This document shows, piece by piece, positions 13,238-18,612 of a stretch of 18,612 nt of DNA. Under the pieces are notes generated by a model. It was not told the origin of the DNA and did no database searches. It saw only the letters and a program-made list of their open reading frames with translations. The stretch's first letter is position 1. Every line of letters starts with the position of its first letter. Source of the stretch: Paracoccaceae bacterium (GTDB lineage Bacteria; Pseudomonadota; Alphaproteobacteria; Rhodobacterales; Rhodobacteraceae); assembly GCA_003511785.1 (NCBI GenBank), contig DOIS01000231.1, positions 1-18,612 of the forward strand. Reading direction: 5' to 3'. The position numbers and the translations under genes were made by a program.

Positions 13238-13638
13238 GCGAATGTCTCCGCGTTTGCGGTCTGAAGGAGGGCGGACCAGCGCGCGCGCTCTTCGGGCTCC
13301 AGCCGCAGACGGACGCGCGGCGCCGTGTAGTCGGAGAGCCGCAGGTCCAGCCCATCGGGGCGGTCGGTCACGACCGGCTCATTCACCGGTCGGGCCGCGG
13401 TGTCCATGCCGAAGGCCCAGAGCAGGCCCAGGCCGGCGTCGAGACGCAGCAGCGCCGCATGGCGGTTTCGGGAGAGAACGACCTCGCGCACCTCGTGCTC
13501 GGGGAAGTGGCGCAGCCATTCGGAACGCGCCGAATCGTCGTCCAGAACCCGCTGCTCGGAGCGCCCCGACAGGTGCAGCAGAAGCGCGATGGCGCCCAGC
13601 CCGCCGATCACGAGTAACAGCAATATGTCCAACGGCAT
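13234..13638 (-). CDS. Hypothetical protein with N-terminal membrane anchor
   Basis: A 134-residue protein not recognised by name. Residues 2-24 form one hydrophobic segment (L-D-I-L-L-L-L-V-I-G-G-L-G-A-I-A-L-L-L), so it is probably anchored in the inner membrane with a soluble domain that is rich in Arg, Leu and acidic residues (E-W-L-R-H-F-P-E-H-E-V-R-E-V-V-L-S-R-N-R). It is intact and sits first in an operon with the broken desaturase gene through an ATGA overlap, which suggests an accessory role to that hydroxylase. AGGGAGGG lies about ten bases before ATG 13638. It is divergent from the peroxidase gene across 161 bases. Confidence 0.75.
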   Translation of the reverse strand: MPLDILLLLVIGGLGAIALLLHLSGRSEQRVLDDDSARSEWLRHFPEHEVREVVLSRNRHAALLRLDAGLGLLWAFGMDTAARPVNEPVVTDRPDGLDLRLSDYTAPRVRLRLEPEERARWSALLQTANAETFA

Positions 13639-13711
13639 CGCGCGGCGCCCTCCCTACATATTTCAATCAAACACCACGGCTCGGACGCTGTCAAAACCGA
13701 CATTTTTCGCG

Positions 13712-13728
13712 TTTCGACTTGTTCTAAA
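13712..13728. promoter_or_regulatory. Irr-type iron control element (ICE box) before the peroxidase
   Basis: TTTCGACTTGTTCTAAA matches the alphaproteobacterial Irr site TTTAGAA-N3-TTCTAAA at 12 of 14 specified positions, with the right half-site perfect. It lies 71 bases before the peroxidase ATG, in the divergent gap 13639-13799. Irr is reported to bind before the ccpA gene of Rhodobacter sphaeroides (from memory). I could not fix -35 and -10 boxes here. Confidence 0.65.
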
Positions 13729-13799
13729 TCCAAGCGGCCGGGAACGGGGCGGGTCACCTTGCTGGCCAAGGACGCGCGACCTGCAAAACGGAGATTAAA

Positions 13800-14858
13800 A
13801 TGGCCCTTTTCAGACCCCTTACGGCAAGTTCGCTGGCGGTCTTGGCAATGACGACCGCGGCTTTCGCGCAGGACGACCTGCGCGCCGATGTGGGCGACCT
13901 GTTCGAGCCGGTCCCCTCGACCATCCCCGCGCTCGAAAACAACCCCGTCACCCCCGAGAAGATCGACCTGGGCCGCGCGCTGTTCTTCGATCCGCGCGTC
14001 TCGGCCTCGGGCGTGTTCTCGTGCAACTCGTGCCACAACCTGGCCACCGGCGGCGACGACAACATGATGATGCCGACCTCGATCGGCCACGGCTGGCAGA
14101 AGGGTCCGCGCAACTCTCCCACCGTTCTGAACGCGATCTTCAACGATGCGCAGTTCTGGGACGGTCGCGCGTCCGACCTGGCCGCGCAGGCCAAAGGCCC
14201 GGTGCAGGCCGGGGTCGAGATGGCCAACACGCCCGAGAACGTGGTGGCGATGCTGAACTCGATGCCGCAATACATGGAATGGTTCAACGCCTCCTTCCCC
14301 GACGAAGAGGACCCGGTGACCTTCGATAACTTCGCCAAGGCGATCGAGGCCTATGAGGCGACGCTGGTCACGCCCGCGCCGTTCGATGCCTGGCTGAACG
14401 GTGTCGATGATGCGCTGACCGACCAGCAGAAGGAAGGGCTGAAGCTCTTCGTCGGCGCGGGCTGCGCGTCCTGCCATAACGGCGTGAACCTGGGCGGCAA
14501 CGGGTATTATCCCTTCGGCCTGATCGAGAAGCCCGGCGCCGACATCCTGCCCGAGGGCGACAAGGGCCGGTATGCCGTGACCGAGACCGCGGATGACGAA
14601 TACGTGTTCCGTGCGGCACCGCTGCGCAACATCGCCGTGACCGCGCCCTATTTCCACTCCGGCGTGGTCTGGGACCTGCGCACCGCCGTGCAGATCATGG
14701 CCGAATCGCAGCTGGGCGCCGATCTGAGCGAGGACGAGGTGACCGCGATCACCGCCTTCCTCGACTCGCTGACCGGCGAGGTGCCGGAGGTGGTCTATCC
14801 GATCCTGCCGGCCGAGACCGCCAGCACGCCGCGCCCGACCGGCGCCGTGATGGAATAA
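13800..14858 (+). CDS. ccpA: Di-haem cytochrome c peroxidase (CcpA/MauG family)
   Basis: Periplasmic enzyme that reduces hydrogen peroxide to water with electrons from a small cytochrome c or cupredoxin. The 352-residue precursor has a signal peptide (about 1-23, ending A-A-F-A before Q-D-D). Two haem c sites are present: C-N-S-C-H at 75-79 and C-A-S-C-H at 222-226. Other family stretches are G-R-A-L-F-F-D-P-R-V-S, R-N-S-P-T-V-L-N-A, F-W-D-G-R-A and A-P-Y-F-H-S-G. Start ATG 13800 follows ACGGAGATTAAA, a usable ribosome site. An Irr-box-like site upstream suggests that it is turned down when iron is scarce. A strong terminator follows directly. Confidence 0.94.
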   Translation: MALFRPLTASSLAVLAMTTAAFAQDDLRADVGDLFEPVPSTIPALENNPVTPEKIDLGRALFFDPRVSASGVFSCNSCHNLATGGDDNMMMPTSIGHGWQKGPRNSPTVLNAIFNDAQFWDGRASDLAAQAKGPVQAGVEMANTPENVVAMLNSMPQYMEWFNASFPDEEDPVTFDNFAKAIEAYEATLVTPAPFDAWLNGVDDALTDQQKEGLKLFVGAGCASCHNGVNLGGNGYYPFGLIEKPGADILPEGDKGRYAVTETADDEYVFRAAPLRNIAVTAPYFHSGVVWDLRTAVQIMAESQLGADLSEDEVTAITAFLDSLTGEVPEVVYPILPAETASTPRPTGAVME

Positions 14859-14879
14859 GCCTGTTTGCCAAGCAGATGG

Positions 14880-14907
14880 AAAGGCCCGGTTCGCGCCGGG
14901 CCTTTTC
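14880..14907 (+). terminator. Rho-independent terminator of the peroxidase gene
   Basis: AAAGGCCCGG (14880-14889) and CCGGGCCTTT (14896-14905) form a perfect 10-bp stem with a TTCGCG loop, ending in TTTTC. It lies 21 bases after the stop and just before the 3' end of the convergent tlpA-like gene. The A-rich left side would let it work on the other strand too. Confidence 0.85.
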
Positions 14908-14918
14908 TCGTGGTGCTG

Positions 14919-15488
14919 TCAGCTTTCGCCCTGGTCCACCAACGCCGCGATGATCGCCTTGGCGCTGTCGCTGGACCAGTCCGCGTCGCCGCGCAGCCGG
15001 GCGATCTCCTGCCCCTCGGGGTTCAGAATCACGGTGATGGGCAGGCCGAAAATCCCCATCTCGCGGGCAACGGCCTGTTTCGGGTCCTGGTGGCGGGGGA
15101 GGTTGTCCACGCCGATCTCGTCGAAGAACTTGACGATGCCGGCGGGATTGTTTCGCCCGGTGGCCAGCGTCAGCACCTCGAAATTCTCGCCGCCGAACTC
15201 GGTCTGCAACTCGGCCAGCATCGGCATCTCCTTGCGGCATGGTGCGCACCAGGTCGCCCAGAAGTTCAGCAGCACGTATTTGCCTCGATAATCCGCCAGC
15301 GTGCCCTGGCCCGCGCCATCGGCCCTCTCGAAGGCCGCATCGGTGGTGGGCTGGGGCGCCTCATGCACGACCAGCTTCTTCATGTCCCCTTCGCGCAGCG
15401 CCTCGAGCGCGGCGGGATCGGCGGCCAAGCCTGCGTTTGCACCCATGGCAAGGGCCAGATAAAGAACAGCGGAGCGAATGAAGCGCAT
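14919..15488 (-). CDS. TlpA-like periplasmic thioredoxin (thiol:disulfide interchange)
   Basis: A 189-residue exported thioredoxin-fold protein with redox motif W-C-A-P-C (Cys81 and Cys84) in F-W-A-T-W-C-A-P-C-R-K-E, and cis-Pro150 in I-F-G-L-P-I-T-V. The signal peptide covers about residues 1-23 (R-F-I-R-S-A-V-L-Y-L-A-L-A-M-G-A-N-A-G-L-A-A). Such proteins reduce disulfides on apocytochrome c or copper-binding assembly proteins; the substrate here is not shown. The frame stays open upstream, but ATG 15488 is right: GGGAGGAAAA directly precedes it and it supplies the signal peptide. It is divergent from argH with only 22 bases between start codons, so each promoter must lie partly within the other gene's transcribed region. 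Confidence 0.92.
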   Translation of the reverse strand: MRFIRSAVLYLALAMGANAGLAADPAALEALREGDMKKLVVHEAPQPTTDAAFERADGAGQGTLADYRGKYVLLNFWATWCAPCRKEMPMLAELQTEFGGENFEVLTLATGRNNPAGIVKFFDEIGVDNLPRHQDPKQAVAREMGIFGLPITVILNPEGQEIARLRGDADWSSDSAKAIIAALVDQGES

Positions 15489-15510
15489 TTTTCCTCCCGG
15501 GGGACAAGAC

Positions 15511-16902
15511 ATGAGTGACCAAACCTCGAACCAGATGTGGGGCGGCCGGTTCGCCGCTGGACCGGACGCGATCATGGAGGCAATTAACGCCTCGATCGGG
15601 TTCGACAAGCGGCTGGCCGCGCAGGATATCGCGGGCTCCAGGGCCCATGCCGCCATGCTGGCCGCCACGGGCGTGATCAGCGATAGCGATGCCGAGGCCA
15701 TTCGTGAAGGGCTGCTCACCGTTTTGTCAGAGATCGAGGCGGGGACCTTCCAGTTCTCGACCGCGCTCGAGGACATTCACATGAATGTCGAGGCACGGCT
15801 CAAGGAGGTGATCGGCGAGCCCGCCGGGCGGTTGCACACGGGCCGGTCGCGCAACGACCAGGTGGCCACCGACTTCAAGCTCTGGGTGCGCGATCAATGC
15901 GACGCGGCGGAGGCGGGGCTCATCGCGCTCATCCGCGCGCTGCTCGTTCAGGCCGAGGCGGGGGCCGATTGGGTCATGCCGGGCTTCACCCATCTGCAAA
16001 CCGCGCAGCCGGTGACCTGGGGGCATCACATGATGGCCTATGTCGAGATGTTCGGCCGCGACCTCTCGCGCATCCGCGACGCGCGGGCGCGAATGAACGA
16101 ATGCCCGCTCGGCGCTGCCGCGCTCGCGGGCACGTCCTTCCCCATCGACCGCGAGATGACGGCCAAGGCTTTGGGCTTCGACCGGCCCGCGGCCAATTCG
16201 CTCGACGCCGTGTCGGACCGGGATTTCGCGCTGGAATTCCTCTCGGCCGCGTCGATCTGCGCCATGCATCTCAGCCGCTTTGCCGAAGAGCTGGTGATCT
16301 GGTCCTCGGCCCAGTTCCGCTTCGTGACGCTGTCGGACCGGTTCTCGACCGGCTCCAGCATCATGCCGCAGAAAAAGAACCCCGACGCGGCCGAACTGAT
16401 CCGCGCCAAGGTGGGCCGTGTCTTCGGCGCCAACACGGCGCTGATGATGGTGATGAAGGGGCTGCCGCTGGCCTATTCCAAGGACATGCAGGAGGACAAG
16501 GAACAGGTCTTCGACGCCGCCGACGCGCTGATGCTGGCGCTGGCCGCGATGAACGGGATGGTGGGCGACATGTCCGCCAACCGCGACGCCCTGGCGGCTG
16601 CTGCCGGGTCGGGCTTCTCCACCGCGACGGATCTCGCAGACTGGCTGGTGCGGGTGCTGGGCCTGCCTTTCCGCGAGGCGCATCATGTCACCGGCAGTCT
16701 TGTCGCGCTGGCCGAGCAGAAGGGCTGTGACCTGCCGGACCTGAGCCTTTCGGATATGCAGGGCGTTCATGCCGCCATCACCGAGGACGTGTTTTCCGTG
16801 CTCGGGGTGGACAATTCGGTCAACTCGCGCATCTCCTACGGGGGGACCGCGCCCGACCAGGTGCGCGCCCAGGTCGCACGCTGGAGGGAGATATTGCCAT
16901 GA
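15511..16902 (+). CDS. argH: Argininosuccinate lyase
   Basis: Last step of arginine synthesis: splits argininosuccinate into arginine and fumarate, cytosolic homotetramer. The 463 residues match the family length. Motifs: M-W-G-G-R-F near the start (9-14), H-T-G-R-S-R-N-D-Q at 109-117, the catalytic His161 in G-F-T-H-L-Q, and the fumarate-lyase signature G-S-S-I-M-P-Q-K-K-N-P-D at 281-292 with the flexible-loop catalytic Ser. An upstream ATG (15478) lies in frame, but ATG 15511 fits the family N-terminus and follows GGGGGACAAG. The stop overlaps the next gene by ATGA, and the downstream chain (lipoprotein, DUF2834, lysA) runs in the same direction. Confidence 0.97.
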   Translation: MSDQTSNQMWGGRFAAGPDAIMEAINASIGFDKRLAAQDIAGSRAHAAMLAATGVISDSDAEAIREGLLTVLSEIEAGTFQFSTALEDIHMNVEARLKEVIGEPAGRLHTGRSRNDQVATDFKLWVRDQCDAAEAGLIALIRALLVQAEAGADWVMPGFTHLQTAQPVTWGHHMMAYVEMFGRDLSRIRDARARMNECPLGAAALAGTSFPIDREMTAKALGFDRPAANSLDAVSDRDFALEFLSAASICAMHLSRFAEELVIWSSAQFRFVTLSDRFSTGSSIMPQKKNPDAAELIRAKVGRVFGANTALMMVMKGLPLAYSKDMQEDKEQVFDAADALMLALAAMNGMVGDMSANRDALAAAAGSGFSTATDLADWLVRVLGLPFREAHHVTGSLVALAEQKGCDLPDLSLSDMQGVHAAITEDVFSVLGVDNSVNSRISYGGTAPDQVRAQVARWREILP

Positions 16903-17072
16903 GACCTGTCGCGATCCTGCTGACACTGGCGTTGCTGGCCGGCTGCGGCGCCGATGGCGAGCCGGTGCAGCCCACGATGAACGCGGGCGTCGCGGTGGGC
17001 GCGGGCGGGGTGCACCCTTACGGTGGGGTCGGGCTGCACAGGGGGCCGTTCTCGGTCTTCATGGGCTTCTGA
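16899..17072 (+). CDS. Small lipoprotein (LptM-like) between argH and lysA
   Basis: A 57-residue protein with a lipoprotein signal peptide: M-R-P-V-A-I-L-L-T-L-A-L-L-A-G-C-G, Cys16 being the lipidated residue after the lipobox L-L-A-G. The mature part is Gly-rich and short (G-A-G-G-V-H-P-Y-G-G-V-G-L). Small lipoproteins beside argH/lysA in proteobacteria correspond to the LptM (YifL) group, linked in E. coli to LptD assembly in the outer membrane; the genomic position agrees, but the mature sequence is too short and divergent to prove it. ATG 16899 overlaps the argH TGA (ATGA), with GGAGGGAG upstream. The gene ends one base before the next start. Confidence 0.82.
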   Translation: MRPVAILLTLALLAGCGADGEPVQPTMNAGVAVGAGGVHPYGGVGLHRGPFSVFMGF

Positions 17073-17073
17073 G

Positions 17074-17391
17074 ATGTCGCTGCTTCGGATGATTTATCTA
17101 GCGCTGGCGATCTGGGGCGCGATCCACCCGATGTACTATTTCATCTCGTGGTTCCTGGAAAATGGCTGGAGCCTCGCGGCCATGGCGCAGGCCTGGCATG
17201 TCAACGCGGCGACCAGCGGGCTGGTCTGGGACCTGACCATCGCCGCCATCGCGCTCACCGTCTGGATCGTGGCCGAGGTGTCGGTGCGCCGCAATTGGCT
17301 GGCGCTCATCGCCATTCCGGCGACCTTCGGGATCGGGGTCAGCTGCGGCTTGCCGCTCTACCTGTTCCTGCGCACGGCGCCGGTGCGCTGA
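17074..17391 (+). CDS. DUF2834 membrane protein
   Basis: A 105-residue inner-membrane protein with three hydrophobic segments (about 4-24, 45-66 and 75-98). M-Y-Y-F-I-S-W-F-L-E-N-G-W-S, the middle V-W-D-L-T-I-A-A-I-A and the ending G-V-S-C-G-L-P-L-Y-L-F-L-R match the DUF2834 pattern; function unknown. ATG 17074 starts one base after the lipoprotein stop, so the two are surely co-transcribed with argH. An upstream in-frame ATG (17023) lies inside the lipoprotein gene and gives a poorer N-terminus. Confidence 0.85.
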   Translation: MSLLRMIYLALAIWGAIHPMYYFISWFLENGWSLAAMAQAWHVNAATSGLVWDLTIAAIALTVWIVAEVSVRRNWLALIAIPATFGIGVSCGLPLYLFLRTAPVR

Positions 17392-17395
17392 CCCG

Positions 17396-17423
17396 CTTCT
17401 TTCGGGTTGGGATGTACCCTAGG
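17396..17423 (+). repeat. 28-base operon-end element, copy 2
   Basis: Second copy of the element at 3972-3999 (19 of 28 identical, starting CTTCTTTC), 5 bases after the DUF2834 stop. Here it is flanked by ACCCG (17391-17395) and CGGGT (17403-17407), which make a 5-bp stem with the CTTCTTT as loop. Confidence 0.5.
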
Positions 17424-17427
17424 GAGT

Positions 17428-17494
17428 TTGAGGGACAGCGTCCCTCAACCCATGAAAGGAATGCGCCGCAGGCGCGCCATCGGGTGCGCGCATT
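17428..17494. repeat. Hairpin-rich intergenic block before lysA
   Basis: TTGAGGGAC (17428-17436) pairs perfectly with GTCCCTCAA (17440-17448) around a 3-base loop. AATGCGC (17460-17466) pairs with GCGCATT (17488-17494), with GC-rich nested pairing inside. The palindrome CCCTAGGG lies just before (17417-17424). The layout looks like a dispersed intergenic palindromic unit, but its copy number cannot be judged from one window. Confidence 0.5.
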
Positions 17495-17534
17495 TGATTT
17501 GCGCCTCGCCCCGCTTCTGCCGTAAAGCCCGGGC

Positions 17535-18612
17535 ATGGATCATTTTCTCTATCGCGACGGCATCCTGCATGCCGAAGACGTGCCCCTGCCCGAGATCGCG
17601 GCAGAGGTGGGAACGCCGTTCTACGTCTATTCCACCGCCACACTGCTGCGCCACTTCCGGCTCTTTGACGAGGCGCTGGAAGGCACCGACCACCTGGTCT
17701 GCTACGCGATGAAGGCGGCCTCGAACCTGGCCATTCTGAAAACCCTGGCCGTGGCGGGCGCGGGCATGGATGTGGTCAGCCAGGGCGAATACCTGCGCGC
17801 CCGCGCCGCCGGCGTCCCGGGCGAGAAGATCGTGTTCTCGGGCGTGGGCAAGACCGAGGCCGAGATCCGCTGCGCGCTGGAGGGCGGGCTGCGCCAGTTC
17901 AACGTGGAATCCGAGCCCGAGATGGCCGTGATCGACCGCGTGGCCCGCGAGATGGGCGTGGTGGCCCCGATCACCATCCGGGTGAACCCGGATGTGGATG
18001 CCAGGACCCATGCCAAGATCGCCACGGGAAAGTCGGAAAACAAGTTCGGCATCCCGATCGCCAAGGCGCGCGCGGTCTATGCCCATGCGGCCAGCCTGCC
18101 CGGCCTGAAGGTCGTGGGCATCGACGTGCATATCGGCAGCCAACTCACCGATCTCGCCCCCTTCGAGGCGGCCTATGCCAAGGTGGCCGAGTTGACCGAG
18201 ACCCTGCGCGCTGACGGGCACGAGATCACGCGGCTCGACCTGGGCGGGGGGCTGGGCATCCCCTATACCCGCTCGAACGAAGCACCGCCCCTGCCCACGG
18301 ATTACGGCGCGATGATCCAGCGCCTGCTGGGGCACCTGGGCTGCGAGATCGAGATCGAGCCGGGCCGGCTGATCGCGGGCAATGCCGGGCTGATGGTGAG
18401 CCGGGTGATCTATGTGAAAGAGGGCGAGGGGCGCGATTTCCTGATCCTGGACGGGGCGATGAACGACCTGATCCGCCCGGCCATGTATGACGCGCATCAC
18501 GACATCGACCCGGTGGTCGAGCCCGCGCCGGGGGCCGAGACGCGGCCCTACGACATCGTGGGCCCGGTCTGCGAGACCGGCGACACCTTCGCCCGGGGCC
18601 GGGCCTTGCCGC
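17535..18612 (+). CDS. lysA: Diaminopimelate decarboxylase, 3' end cut by window
   Basis: PLP-dependent enzyme that decarboxylates meso-diaminopimelate to lysine, the last lysine step. The first 359 residues are visible; the family is about 420. Seen in order: the PLP-binding Lys60 in Y-A-M-K-A, N-P-D-V-D-A at 151-156, K-S-E-N-K-F-G-I at 166-173, H-I-G-S-Q at 199-203, the phosphate-binding G-G-G-L-G at 237-241, E-P-G-R at 275-278, and the substrate-site Cys346 in G-P-V-C-E-T-G-D. ATG 17535 gives the family N-terminus (D-H-F-L-Y-R-D-G); no clear ribosome site precedes it, only GGG and CCCGGG. It follows argH, lipoprotein and DUF2834 with a 143-base hairpin-rich gap, so a separate promoter is possible. 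Confidence 0.97.
   Translation, partial: MDHFLYRDGILHAEDVPLPEIAAEVGTPFYVYSTATLLRHFRLFDEALEGTDHLVCYAMKAASNLAILKTLAVAGAGMDVVSQGEYLRARAAGVPGEKIVFSGVGKTEAEIRCALEGGLRQFNVESEPEMAVIDRVAREMGVVAPITIRVNPDVDARTHAKIATGKSENKFGIPIAKARAVYAHAASLPGLKVVGIDVHIGSQLTDLAPFEAAYAKVAELTETLRADGHEITRLDLGGGLGIPYTRSNEAPPLPTDYGAMIQRLLGHLGCEIEIEPGRLIAGNAGLMVSRVIYVKEGEGRDFLILDGAMNDLIRPAMYDAHHDIDPVVEPAPGAETRPYDIVGPVCETGDTFARGRALP

Noticed and set aside
1..18612. CRISPR arrays, insertion sequences, tRNA or rRNA genes, prophage or defence genes
   Set aside because: No regularly spaced repeats, transposase motifs or structured RNA genes were found on either strand by reading.

Overview
The window is chromosomal, GC-rich DNA that looks like a member of the alphaproteobacterial Rhodobacteraceae (Roseobacter/Rhodobacter group). 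The inference rests on the gene set (ETF-ubiquinone oxidoreductase, long-chain polyprenyl synthase, phaA/phaB, Irr-box-like site before a di-haem peroxidase, tlpA/argH/lipoprotein/DUF2834/lysA order) and on strong GC bias at third codon positions. No mobile element, CRISPR array, rRNA, tRNA or phage gene was seen. Both ends cut genes: ETF-QO at the left (5' end missing) and lysA at the right (3' end missing). No gap between genes exceeds 200 bases.

Layout. 1-3959 (+): end of ETF-QO, then a secreted TPR protein overlapping ispE (isoprenoid precursor synthesis). 4030-5028 (-): polyprenyl diphosphate synthase (quinone side chain), convergent with ispE. 5092-6326 (+): DUF2007 protein, TrmN6-like methyltransferase (4-base overlap) and a DUF465 protein. 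6295-8132 (-): a LysR regulator and a DMT-family exporter as a two-gene operon. 8244-8357 (+): an unannotated 37-residue ORF divergent from lysR, with two DNA dyads between them. 8449-10533 (-): phaA and phaB in separate transcription units, the first step pair of polyhydroxybutyrate synthesis. 10732-11571 (-): an EAL-domain protein. 11681-12250 (+): DNA-3-methyladenine glycosylase I. 12254-13638 (-): a membrane-anchored hypothetical protein and a sterol desaturase/fatty acid hydroxylase gene broken by two in-frame stops. 13800-14858 (+): di-haem cytochrome c peroxidase behind a good Irr-type iron control element. 14919-15488 (-): TlpA-like thioredoxin. 15511-18612 (+): argH, small lipoprotein, DUF2834 membrane protein, lysA.

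Most genes are housekeeping. I do not see a new multi-gene system here. The parts worth a second look are regulatory and small-scale: the shared TTGC/GCAA dyads placed on the -35 of both pha promoters; the lysR/small-ORF control region; the Irr box before the peroxidase; a 28-base element repeated at two operon ends; the doubly nonsense-mutated desaturase; and a glycosylase that lacks one expected zinc ligand.
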